Assembly: GCA_949357655.1 (NCBI GenBank)
Contig: CASHTG010000020.1
Location: 1,116,001 to 1,180,000 of the forward strand
Reading direction: 5' to 3'
DNA length: 64,000 nt
DNA from: Parascedosporium putredinis
Taxonomy: Eukaryota; Ascomycota; Sordariomycetes; Microascales; Microascaceae
Shown here piece after piece: positions 47,311-58,526 of this stretch. The translations under genes and the position numbers were made by a program. Under the pieces are notes generated by a model. It worked only from the letters and a program-made list of their open reading frames with translations. It searched no databases and had not been told where the DNA came from. Each line of letters opens with the position of its first letter. Within the stretch, counting starts at the first letter, position 1.

Positions 47311-48102
47311 ATGCCCCCGGCACCGCTCCCCACGCACCGCGAGCTACTCACGGCCCTGACCGAAGCCCTCGCCACCTCCACGCGCGGACTCCCGGTCCCG
47401 GCCCCCACCGGTCCGCAAAGATCGTCAAACCCGCTACGCGGCCTCGGCTCGAGACCCGCCACATCATTTCTACCCTTCACGTGCTGTTCCCTTCCCTCCT
47501 CCTCCCGGCTCTCGATCTCTTGGACCGCGACCTAGTGAGGCGCGTCGTCGTCGTTGCCGCCTCGACTCCTGTTCGTGGCCGCAACGATGACGATGATGAC
47601 GGCGGCAGCGGCACTGAGGAAGACGACAGAACAGTAGAAAAGGACGTGGAGCAGGCGAGGGAGGGCACCTACATCGTACGCTCCCTCGTATCCACAATGG
47701 GAGGAAAGCGCCGCGCGCAAGCGAAATCCTACCTCGTCCTGCTGACAGCCTGGTCGTGCACCTGCCCCGCCTTCATATTCGACGCCCTCCCCGCCCGCAC
47801 CACGTCCACTCCCTCGTCGAATGCGCCGCCCTCTGCCCACCCCTTCCGTTCCTCTCCTGCGGCGCCGGCGACAGCGGGGCCCGCTTCCGCTTCTGCCGAT
47901 GGTGCGCCGCGGGGAACCGGCCAAATGGTCCTTTGGCGGCTTGAGTCGGGATGGCTTACCTGGGAGAGGCGGCCGGGTCCCCTGCTGCAAACACTTGCTT
48001 GCGTGCGTGCTGGTCGAGAGGTGGGGTGATGTGCTGGGTAGGTACGCGCCCGAGCTGAGAGTTACGAGGGAGGGCATGGCGGGGTTGGTAACGGATCTCT
48101 AG
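47311..48102 (+). CDS. SWIM zinc-finger protein, Sws1/Shu2-like
   Basis: The C-terminal half contains a SWIM-type zinc site: SCTCPAF gives CxC, and about 80 codons later CCKHLLA gives CxHxxA. CxC...CxHxxA is the signature of the Sws1/Shu2 family, which supports Rad51 filament assembly in homologous recombination. Upstream, LFPSLLLPALDLLDRDLVRR forms a helix-rich region before a basic, acidic-loop segment and TYIVRSL. Start MPPAPLPTHRELLTALTEAL at 47311. Frame changes are needed near 47440 (one base) and between 47790 and 47880 (two bases). With three bases restored the gene is 265 codons. Other SWIM proteins exist, so the Sws1 assignment is an inference from motif and size; I could not compare sequences. 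Confidence 0.65.
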
Positions 48103-48560
48103 AACGGAGGGAGGGGGTTTTATGGCGCTCTGGAAGGGGTTACGGGAAGGTCAATCGGTATATAATCAAAACGCTGCCTCTTTTTATATCCTTCCTTCTT
48201 TGCTTCGCTTGAGAATGACGATCCACACCAACATGAAGACAGAATGAACGTTTTGGGGTCCCTCATTGTTTGAACGGCACCCCAGTGCTTGGCTGCTCAG
48301 AGGTTGGGGGATATACGCACACGGGAGAGATTGCCAAAGGGCCAGTTGAGCGCCAGCGTTATTAGATAGACTGCTAGGCTAGAAAGAGAAAGAATCTATG
48401 GCCAGTACCAATTCCTCGAACCGTGCCCGTTTGTTCTCCATGCTTGCTCGCTTCTATACATTCGTCGTATTTGAAACACGCGTTTTCTTCCGCATTCGCG
48501 TCTGGGATAAATACCCCTTCTATCCCCTCCCCTCTACTCCCCTTGTCGTCACTGCCTCCC
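48103..48560. other. Gap between convergent genes
   Basis: About 460 bases between the SWIM-gene stop and the Rpn8 stop. No gene seen. Confidence 0.5.
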
Positions 48561-49780
48561 TTATTTCTTCTTCTCCTTCTCCTTCTCCTTTTCCTTCTCG
48601 CCCTCCTTCGTCTTTGCCTTGTCGTCAACGCTCTCCTTCTCCTTCTCCTTATCTTCGTTGTGCTGCTTGTTCTGTATCTTGTTCTCGATAAGGTCATGGA
48701 ACGCCGTGATGGCCCTGATCAAACTGCTCAGGTAGATGGACATGAGCTGATCGTTGGTCTTCACGCCCATGGCATAGGAGAGCTCGCTGACGCCCGGCTT
48801 GCCATCTCCCTTGGGCGCCGCCAAGTTGGGGAGGAGGTTGAAGACGTCCTGGAGGTTGCCGAGAATGGCGTGGTTGACGGGTAGCTCCTTGTCGAGAACC
48901 TTTTGCAGGTACGCACCAATCTCGCGGAGGCGCAGATGCAGACCTTGTAGAGACTGGAGCTGGTTAGTTATGCGGGTTGATAGGGTGCCGGCGGCGACGT
49001 CGCGGATATCTCGTAGCAGGTGCTCTACGCCAATCTCCTCGGCTTCCTCGGCTTCGATGACTGAGGGGGTGTGGACAAATGTCCTCGCGGTCGTGGTTCC
49101 GTCCTTTGAAAAAAGAAAAGGGTTAGCTACGGTTGGTTGACTGGGCCAACAACCAAGAGCGGGCGTAACGTGGGAAATGGGTTACGAGAGTCTTACATCC
49201 TTGATCTCCTCAATGGCAAAGTACGCGTCGGTTGGCACGCCAGCCTCCTTGGGTTGTACGTCGATGATGACGAGCAGAGGGTTGGGGGTATATCGCTTGA
49301 AGAGCTCGTTGATCTCGAGATCGGAGGCACGGAGCTTAGGTCCGGAGTGGTACCATCCTATTAGCTTCTCGCGGGCGTTGATCTTCTTGAACATCTCGTT
49401 CATGTTCTCGACATAGTTATGGTCGAGGAACCACACAGAGGGGTCCTTGTCATCCTCCTCGAATGGTACTATAAAGTAAAGGGAATAAGCAAAGTGACCA
49501 TCGATGCGTCAAGGCAAACGTCTAGATAGAAACGAGAAAAGAAGGGGCGGAGGTTGGGAAAGAAGACGGGGGGACATGCAAGGGACATACCAGCAAAGCT
49601 GTTGGAGACTCTGACGTCCTTTCCATCATTCTGACCGAGAAGAACACCTACAACCCGCCTCTTAGAGCCCTTCACGACTGTGCGGTTGTAGTGATCGACT
49701 GCGGACAAGAGGACGAGGGGCGCTACGGAGACATTGCGCTGGGTGACGAGGGAGAGGGTTTCGGCCGTTGTCGCAGGCAT
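48561..49780 (-). CDS. RPN8: 26S proteasome regulatory subunit Rpn8
   Basis: A non-catalytic MPN-domain subunit of the proteasome lid that pairs with the deubiquitinase Rpn11. Three exons (49780-49591, 49468-49197, 49103-48561) give 334 residues with no frame error, close to yeast Rpn8 (338). The MPN domain shows VAPLVLLSAVDHYNR, RRVVGVLLGQNDG, WFLDHNYVENMNEMF and GWYHSGPKLRASDLEINELF; it lacks the HxH zinc ligands of Rpn11, as expected. The C-terminal part has the helices that enter the lid bundle (YLQKVLDKELPVNHAILGNL). It ends in a long Lys/Glu tail (KEKE motif) of about 45 residues. Splice sites are GTATGT/TATAG and GTAAGA/CAAAG. Confidence 0.98.
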
Positions 49781-52700
49781 GGTGGGGAGATGAAGAAGTG
49801 GTTGGCGGGAGTCGGCTTGCGGTATGGAGACGGGGTTATCCTCACCACGAATATCGTGTTGATGAGGGGGTCCGTTCTAGTAGCCGTGAACACAATCGGC
49901 GGATTCGAGGGTATGGAGGGGGTTATGGAGGAATGGAATCGTGGCTGGTCGGGATCGGGTTGATGCGAAAGAGCTCTGCGGCAGTGGAGGTCAATCCGTT
50001 GGCTGTTGTCGTGTGCTGAGGCTGCCTTGGAGATGGATTTCAGAGCACCTTGGACCCCTTGGACCAATCAACGCTTCATCCAGGAACCCAAGCTCGAGCC
50101 TCGCCAGCCAGCGCTAGACACACGTGATGTGGCGTTCAGTGTGGCTTGTACGGCTCAGCTCCTCGAACACTGTGCCGTGGATGTCTTGACGAGAATGAAT
50201 TCCTGTGCTCTAATCCAGATGGGTTTTACATCTTGACGAAAGCCGTCGTCTATGGGACGGGACAAAACCTCTCTTTCTCTTCTGCCCTTCTCCCTCAAAC
50301 AGTAGAAGGTAATCAGATATAAGTGAGGGTTCAATTGCCCAAGAATTTTGTTAATTACTGAGCCCGCGAGTTGGCAGACGATTCGGGTCTAAGCAAGCTC
50401 GGGGTTTTTCGGAAGAAGCTCTCAGAATATGTTCAATGTTCTGAATATCTGTTCTGGGAGGCATCTATTATGTCTCGCCTTAGACGAGCGACCGAACATT
50501 GGTCAATGCTACTAGTGTATGAAGGTGAATCAATAGTGGGTTAAAATCCTCAGACCCGAGGCCGTCACTGTCCTGGGTTGTCTTTTCCGTGCATGGACGC
50601 AAATGAATCAGTCAACCATGAGGTCATCGATGGTGCAGTCGATAAGTCCATGTCGACACACCAGAGGAGCTGGATGTTTGGGGGCTATGGGGTTTTCGCA
50701 GAAAAGGATCCCCAGAAACGGTAAAATGGAGGAATCGACCGCTCAATGTGAGGAGAGCAGCTCTATCGTAGCATTCGGACAACCGCTATTCGATGCCGCT
50801 CTGGGGAGTTAAAGCCTAGGCGCAGGGCGAGCTAGTCGTCTCTACCGAGGTGGAGGCGGGCAATGGGAAGCCGGTGGAGCCCGTGTGCATGAAGTCGCTC
50901 CCCTTCGTTCTCCTCCAGTCCGCCTGAGGAACCTCGCTCGCAGCACGGTTTCGAGCTCGGCCGAAAACGCCGAAGACGGAGGGACTTTCCTCTCGGCAAT
51001 GGAAAACAGAGCGAGCGGTCTGGAGTAGAGATCCTCATCAGCAAGAGAAATGGATATGCTTCCCCTCCCCTTTCTCAAAAGGGCCAGATATTCAGCCGAA
51101 AGGAAATATTCTGAATCTTTCAAGCTTGAAAGTGGATCGGTTCGATTTCGCTGATCGCGCGGTGTTTTAGGTCAGATCTGATGGACGCTGCCAGGTACGT
51201 TTGAGCTTACGGCCGAGCTTGTCTAGTATACGAATTCATTTACAGGACTGTAATTGATCACCGCAGACGGCAATTTTACTTGTGGATGAAACCTGTCCTG
51301 TCCGGCAGAAGAATGCCTTTTTTTCCCTCTCCATCTTTCTTTTTTTTTTGCTGCTTGAAAGTTCTGCAGGGGCTTATCACCTAGGGAACTGTAGCGAGCA
51401 CGGGTCGATCGGACATTGAAACTTTTATTTGGTTGGGGGAGGGCATTTCATAGTGTTGTACGGGATGTGGGCTAATACTGGGTTGGCGGCTAGAATGGGA
51501 CGGAGTTCCGGCGGATCCAAAGCCTCGCAGTCAATGGTCCATGCCTTGCCCCAATGTTCCTTCTCGAAAGAGGAACAGTTCGCTCGGCACGGAGCGAGAC
51601 AAAGTCGCCGCGGCTTCTTCTCCTTTCAGTGCTCGCAGCCATGGCGTAATAATTCGTGTGCGCCAGATTGGAGCGTGCAGACACCCGACTAGCGTGTAAG
51701 CGGTTTCGGTTCAAGTGCCTGTCACAGCTCCAATTGCCATCCGTCATTGACCACGATGAGCCCAGTCCCACCTCTATTGATGGTGTTCCATGTCGCGCCG
51801 GGAGAAACTCGAGACCATCAGTGATGTGGCACGCAATGGAAAGCAAGATCATTGGCCTACAACCACTATTCACATGTGTCTTGACTTTTCTCCTTTCTCT
51901 CCATGTCCTTTCTAAGTTGTGTTGACACTGCTCTGCTTCCGGTGGAACATCGCCTTTCCTGCATCATGCCAACAAAAGAGGCGCACACCAGAAAACCAAC
52001 CATTCTGATCGGTAATGCGCTGCGAAGAACATGTAGAAAAGCGTTCCGGTTTGGTCCCGGTGGCCACGGCCTTTGCCTGGGCTACTTCTGTTTGAATTGG
52101 CGACAAGGTTGGAAAATTTAGAGGGCTCCCCTGAATCTTGAAAGTAGCCTGGTAATGCGGCGCAATGACGATCGCTGTCTTGTGTCAGGGAAGTTTTTAT
52201 TTTTATTTTACTTTTATAAATACTTCTTGAGCCTCACTGCGATTCTTCCCGCCTCGGGAGGATAAAAGAAACAAAAAGGAAAGAAACAAAGCTCGATAAA
52301 TAGACATCTTTCGTCATTGAGCTTTCGACGCAGGTGGGAACATATTATTAGTGGCAAGGCTTGAGGTGTTTTCACATGGCTCAAGCTTCTTCGTTTCCTG
52401 TTCTCCCTGGACTGACAAGGAGCAATAATCCTTGCAGCGTGTGCGGTCGCCCAACGCGAGTAAGCTACAAGTATTATTCCGACACTATTATGCAAAATGA
52501 GTAATGGGACAAAAAACGCCAGAGATTCGCTGATGAATGGGAACAGCTCTCTGGTCATCAATTGATCCCTGTGCTAATACTAGCAAAGGCAAAAACGCCT
52601 TCCCAGACGATGGAACAACGAAAAATTACCTAGTGCCGGTGTCCCAGCTCAACGCTTGTTGCAAACAGAGCACGTAGATTCTGGTGATTTTGGCGACAGG

Positions 52701-53256
52701 AGCTCAGAAGCTACCTCGCCAAGACGTGGGTGTCATGTACCTCTCCGCGGCTCCTGCGCCCGGCAAGCTACAGCTCCTGGCTCGTGCGCGGCTGTCCCTC
52801 TTCCTGCTTTCGGGGCCTGGTCCAAGGTAGTGTACTTGTACCCGCGCCGCGGAGCCCAGGCACAATCCCTCCACCCCAGAAAACAGGGAAAAAAAGAAAA
52901 AGAAAAAGAAAGAAAAGGAAAAAAACCACGGCAAAGCTCCGTTGTCCCGACCCAAAATCGGCGTGTCCAATTCGGCGGACCGACTCGCCCATTTTACCCC
53001 CAAATTTCTTTCCCTTCACTTCACCTTCCATCCTCGAACCTTCCTTTGTTCCTAACTCCCTCCTAAACCACCCTCTTCTCATCTTTTCATTCCCACTGTC
53101 ATCCCCTTTCCCTTCGTCGCCCACGTTTCCCACCCCCTGCTCAATTGGCTTTGCTCAGGGCTTCGAAACCGACACCTCGCGTCAGACAAGTTGACCTCGG
53201 CCACGCGGTACACAAATTCCCTCTCTCTACCAAACACCCCCAACCTTGCCGACACA
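49781..53256. other. 3.5 kb between Rpn8 and adenylate kinase
   Basis: Divergent promoters of two housekeeping genes lie at the ends. Between them no gene can be supported. A minus-strand frame at 50842-51123 has fairly protein-like composition (LFSIAERKVPPSSAFSAELE) but begins without an ATG and ends in a Cys/Pro tail. A purine tract near 52885 is listed separately. Confidence 0.4.
52885..52925 (+). repeat. Purine (A/G) tract upstream of adenylate kinase
   Basis: Forty-one consecutive purines, mostly A with single G, followed at 53030-53130 by a pyrimidine-rich leader. Such tracts are common in fungal promoters. Confidence 0.85.
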
Positions 53257-54286
53257 ATGGGTCTCGTAGAAGACGAAGTCCAGCGCCTCCGCGATCTCGT
53301 ACACGGCTTCGAGTCGCGGATCAAGGCCCTCGAGCAGAAGGCGCTTGGTGGAAGCGGCGGTGCCCCCAAGTCCACCGAGGAGATCCGAATGTTGCTTATT
53401 GACCTCCCGGAGCTGGTGAGCCTCCTTGCCCAAATTAGCCATCCACTGACTTGGATGGTCCAAGGCAGGCCCGTGAAAACTAACAACAAACCATTGTAGG
53501 CAAGGGCACCCAGGCTCCCAAGATCAAGGAGAAGTTCGACTGCTGCCACTTGGTAAGTCTTGCACGCCTTTCGCTGCGAAAAGCGCAGTAGAGGAATGGG
53601 AAGGTGTCTGAAGCTAACTGCAATGGTTTCCTATGCTGTAGGCCACCGGTGACATGCTGCGATCCCAAGTACAAAAGAAGACTGCTCTCGGCCTCGAGGC
53701 CAAGAAGATCATGGACGCTGGCGGCCTCGTCAGTGATGACATCGTCATTGGCATGATCAAGCAGGAGCTCGAGACTAACAAGGAGTGCAAGGGCGGGTAT
53801 GTCTATTCCGGTGCCTGAATACTCCGAGTTCGAGGGCGAACGCTTCTGGAATCTAACATTATTTCGCGCTAGATTCATCCTGGACGGATTCCCCGTACCG
53901 TCGGCCAGGCCGAGGGCCTCGACGCCATGCTCAAGTCGCGTAGTCGACCCCTTCAGCATGCGGTTGAGCTCCAGATCGACGATTCTCTCCTCGTCGCCCG
54001 TATCACCGGCCGTCTTATCCACCCCTCCTCGGGCCGCTCTTACCACACCACCTTCAACCCTCCCAAGGAGTACATGAAGGACGACATCACCGGCGAGCCC
54101 CTCGTCCAGCGCAGCGACGACAACGCCGATGCTCTCAAGAAGCGTCTTGTGACCTACCACAAGCAGACCACCCCCGTAGTCGACTACTACCGCAAGGCTG
54201 GCATCTGGCAAGCCATCGATGCCGCCCAGGAGCCCGGCCAGGTCTGGAAGAACATGCTCTCCATCCTCGAGAACAAGAGGAAGTAA
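53257..54286 (+). CDS. ADK1: Adenylate kinase (two frame breaks)
   Basis: Catalyses ATP + AMP to 2 ADP. Four exons: 53257-53415, 53500-53552, 53642-53796 and 53873-54286. The N-terminal 45 residues form a coiled segment (VEDEVQRLRDLVHGFESRI). The P-loop GPPGAGKGT is split by intron 1 and is out of frame as written: one G is missing near 53400. Exon 3 gives ATGDMLRSQV and the AMP-binding region. Exon 4 gives FILDGFP, DDSLLVARITGRLIHPSSGR, the lid with DITGEPLVQRSDDNADALKK and the end VWKNMLSILENKRK. A second missing base lies in the CCCC run near 53893. With both restored the protein is 260 residues, normal for the long-lid Adk1 type. Cytosol and mitochondrial intermembrane space are the known locations of the family. 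Confidence 0.96.
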
Positions 54287-55425
54287 GCGTCCTTTTGAAC
54301 GGGGACTGCTGGTGTCGGGGGCGGTGGTGAAGGGCTCACTCCGAGTGTCGAAGTCGAGGGGTCGCGAAGGAGACGTGAAGGAGAGGTGGGTGTTGGGCTA
54401 TTAATGAATACATGGCCCTACATCGAATACAAATGGAGGGTAGGCTGTATTTGCATCGCGGTGTCAAAACGGGGTCAAAATATCATGGAAAGGGCTTTTT
54501 ATTGTTTTTGTCTCCACCATTTCTGTACAACTCAATTGGAACAAGGAGCGGAAAACTTGAGGGAAAGCGCGCATCACTAGCCAAATTTGGGGGTTTTTCT
54601 TGGAAGGAGGGCGACGGGAGAGGAAGCTGCGAAGCTGACAACCCGCACCTCCACGAGTACCTACCACAGGCATCTCGGAGACCTTGGATACCGTTAGGAA
54701 GGAGCTCTACAGGCTCCAGAAAATCAAAAGGACACGAAGCCCCCTTGTGTACTATTCTTCGTCAACTCGTTTGCTGCCTTTGCCTTGTTTTTCTCTTCTT
54801 CTTCTGCTCAAGGGCATGTGTGAACGATCAATGGCTGCGGGGAGAATCGTGATGTTTTTGTCGGGTGCCACTGCTGCTCAAGTTGCGGCGCTAGATTCAT
54901 ATCATTCCTTTGATCCACCTGGTTGGCTTAGGAATTGGCAGGATCGTGAAACTTGCTTCTTCCGCACTCATTTCGTCTTCCTTGCACGTTCTAGCCCCCT
55001 ATTCCACATTTACGCTAAGCCCTGTCTCTCAAAAGCTTTGACGCGATCGCGCTGGGGTCGCATCGCGTATTGTTCATGTTTGCAAGTCCAAGTGAGTGGG
55101 TGGTATTATAACGTAGCGAGAAGGCAAATGTACAAAAAAGCAATATTGGGAGGTGTACCCAAATACCCTCACCCTCACCCGCCATGCACCGCCGTTTGGT
55201 TCTCTGACCCATCTTGCCACCTATTCGAGGAAGAGGCGGAAGTGGGAGAAAGGGAGGAGAAGAAAGGCGAAGAAATGTAAAAAGATAAGGAAATGACACC
55301 CAGAACCTTCGCCATGCAAGAAAGTGTGACTTAGACCGAACGGAAACTCTAGAAAGGGCGTAGGATCTTCTCCAAGAAGAAGTGAGGGTTTGGGGAGGCG
55401 GGGGCGGGCATCGTCACCACCGCGT
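54287..55425. other. Gap between convergent genes
   Basis: About 1.1 kb between the adenylate kinase and Hook stop codons. Overlapping frames on the plus strand (54412-55280) have no motif and look like 3' UTR and spacer. Confidence 0.45.
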
Positions 55426-58400
55426 TTACCTCCTAGGCGTAGCTATATGGTGGAAAACGTAGAAAAGATCAATACCAAGGTTGACCACGGGAGAGAGCCT
55501 GTGATACTCGGGGACTAACCATTGACGAGTTGTCGTTGCTTGTTGAGCCAGCTCCGCGGCGCGTCGTTTCTCCTCTGCAGGACAACGTGATTGCTCTGGA
55601 GCCGGCTTGAGAGGTCGTACCACGCCGAGGTAATGAGGGCGTTCTCGCGCTGGAGATTCTTGATGGTTTGCTCGGCAGCAGCCTTTGTAGAGAGACACGA
55701 GATGTTAGTGACGGTGATACGGTTCGTGCAATAGGTTTCCGAGTATGTTAATGAGTCGACCCTCTCTAGATGACCATCTGGTACCTTGCTGGTCGAACCA
55801 TGGACAAGAAGCCGCATGTAAAAGGGCGGAGCTGGGAGATTCGGTATACCTTTTGGGATGCAGATGCGCCGCCAGACAAGGCGGACTTGAGCTTGCGCTG
55901 CAGCTCGTACTTCTCTTGTTCCGCCTTTTCGAGTTGCTGGATTTTTGGGAAGAGAGAGAAAAAAGTCAGCAGTGTTCAAAGGGTTCCTGTAAGTGCAAAC
56001 ATCACTGTTTCCAAAGGGCAGTCCGGTCTCGTGTTATGGCGCGAGGTAGCAGCAGCTGTTTTGGTCGCCGTAGCCTGCGCGCAATCACTTCTTGAGGAAG
56101 AACCACTTCTTCCCGAATAGGTTGCGAGACAAGCGCCTGCGCCATCTGGATTGTCGTGGTGCTGATGGTGGTGGTGGTGGTAGGGATACAGTAGGTGGCT
56201 TCCTGGGATTCAAGGGACCGGATCTTACATCTTGTCTCTGCCTCAGTCTCTCGCGAAGCTTCTCAATCTTCTCCGTCGACTTGCTGACCTCCTCTGCAAT
56301 GACATCATCACTAATATTCTTAGCGTCGGAGGGAACTTGACCTGTCTTGAGCTCCACGTTCTCCTTTTGCAGCCGGTCCTTGGCGAGATAGGCGTCGAGA
56401 AGCTGCGATTTTTGCAGCTCGTTGTCGCTGTCGAGGGCCTTGACGCGCGCGCGGAGAGCGTCGAGTTCCTCTCGCAGAGACGCCGAGACGAGCGTGTCGG
56501 TGGACTTGAGCTCCTCGAGAGCCTCGGTGCCGTCTTTCGACACGGCCGACAGCTCTGTCCTAGCGGTGAGTAGCTCGCGCTCCTGATCGGAGACCTGGGC
56601 CTGTAAGTCAGCACCGCGTTGCGTCTCACGTTTCAAGTCGGCGGTAGCCTGGTGCAGTTGAGTGCGCAATTCGTTGAAGGCGCGAGTCCTGTAAAAGTCT
56701 TCGTTTAGCAAGTGGTGCGAGAGCCGGGACAACATCTCATCCAAGCATTTGACTGACCCTTCGCCCGCGGCGCCGTTGACGAGTGCCGATAGTTGGTCCT
56801 GTGAAACCGAATGGCGTTCGACAATCTCGGCGTACTTGTTTCTGAGCTCGCTGTACTTGCGTTGCTCCTCCTCCAGCTCGGAGCGGAGCTGAGAGGTCTC
56901 CCAGAACCCAACCCTCGCTTGAGCAGCGCGTTTTCCGCCTTCAGCCTGTTCAGCTCCAGGGCGAGGGCGCCCTGCGGCGGCGCGGTACCTTCAAGCTCCT
57001 CTTCGAGCGAGACGGCACTGGCGCTGGCGTGCTCGGAGGCGGTCGGGGTTAGACCGGCCTGTTCCTGAAGCTCGGCGATGAAGCGTTCGTCGTTCGACCG
57101 CATCTCGGTCAGGCGCGTGATCTGGTCTAGTAGATCCAGATTTGACTCCTCGAGCGCCTTCTTCTTGGTTCCGAGGATGAAGATGGATTCCTCGGCCTGC
57201 GCATGAGCGGATCGAAGCTCGGAGATGGTTCGCTCCAGCATTGCATTTTCTGCACCACCTTGTCATACTCCTGTGTCTTCTTTAGCAGTTGGTCCTTTTC
57301 AAACCGGAGATTTTGCACTTCGGTGGCTAGATTCTGCTGCTGCTCGAGCTTCTGCCTGAACCTTTCAGCCGCGTTGGCCTTCCTCGAGAGCTCGTCATTT
57401 CTATGTCTTAGTTCCCTGAGCTCGTCCTCAAGCTGTTCTCCCCGTTCCGTCTTCTGCGTTAGTGTGGTTACCTGGCTCTGAAGTCTGGTCCTCGCGAGGC
57501 GGTCGTCTTCGGCCTGGGCCTCCTGCGTGGTTATCAATTCCTCCTGTTCCTTGATCTTGTGCTGGAGATTCTTGATCACATGCGAGTCCGAGGCTCCATC
57601 CTGGGTTGCCTTGCGGAGCACGTCCAACTCCCGTTGCAATTTGATCTCTTGGTGCTGCAACGTGTCAAAACTCTCCTGCAAATGTTCTAACCTGGTTATG
57701 GTGTCGGCGGCTTGCTTCTTTGCTGAGTCGAGTTGGCCGAGGAGAAGAGCGCGTTCTGCCTCGAAAGCCAGCCCGGCGTCCCTTGACTCCATGGCCTCCT
57801 CCAACGACTCCTTGCCATCCGCCCTTTGTTCTATAATCATATCCCTTTCGCCCGAGATTGCCATGATTATCTGTTGGATCTCAATCATCGTCGGTGTGTC
57901 GAAACTGCCAGGCTCCTGGAGCCTGCTCACGTACTTGCCGGGATCCGGACCAAGAAATGCGACAGCAACCATCGCGGCGATAAGCTGGGGAAATAACACG
58001 TTAGTTTTCTTTCATATATGTGCAGATTTCGTCGCCTTGAGCCGTGATCACTTCGTACCTTTCCGACCGCCTCGCTCGTCGGCTGTTCATCCAGGGTATG
58101 TACATCGCTCCGCCTGGAGAGAAATTCGAGGTCTGGGCAGTTGCTGTGGATGAACCTGAAAAGAGCCTTGTGGATAGCTATCAGAGTCTTCTTCTTGATG
58201 AGCCACTTTGGCGTTGCGGACGTGTGCTGCTGATCAAGCTCAGTAGGGTCGAAGTCGGGATCGATGTCTTGTAGCACCTGGGCTAGTATCACGCCATCGG
58301 CAAGGTCGTCGAGGCTCTGGGCGGTTTGGGTATTTGCGAAACCATTATTGACCTGCGAAGAAGAAGTGTCCGAGATTATCGCAGTTAGCATAGGCTCCTC

Positions 58401-58526
58401 TCGCGCGTCTTCTGGAGCTTCCGTATTTTCTTCGCGCTCTAATTGCATTCGCTCCGTTTTAATCGTCCTGTAGTTATCACATACCCATTTCAGAAGCGCG
58501 TCCCGCGCGCTGTGGCTGTAAGGCAT
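55426..58526 (-). CDS. Hook-family endosomal dynein adaptor (HookA/Hok1-like)
   Basis: Fungal Hook links early endosomes to dynein, and to kinesin-3, for long-range hyphal transport. Exons read 58526-58059, 57984-56229, 55936-55850, 55682-55520 and 55442-55426. The N-terminal Hook domain (residues 1-170) has ARDALLKWVCDNYRTI, SLDDLADGVILAQVLQDIDP and LIAAMVAVAFLGPDPGKYV. The rest is almost entirely coiled coil up to the C-terminal cargo-binding end, which carries ALITSAWYDLSSRLQSNHVV and QRQLVN then the tiny last exon (ATPRR). Two frame changes, near 57245 (an A run) and 56895 (a G run), each need one base. With them the total is 831 codons and all exon phases fit. The 292-base intron before the 87-base exon is long for this genome but has good ends. 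Confidence 0.9.
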
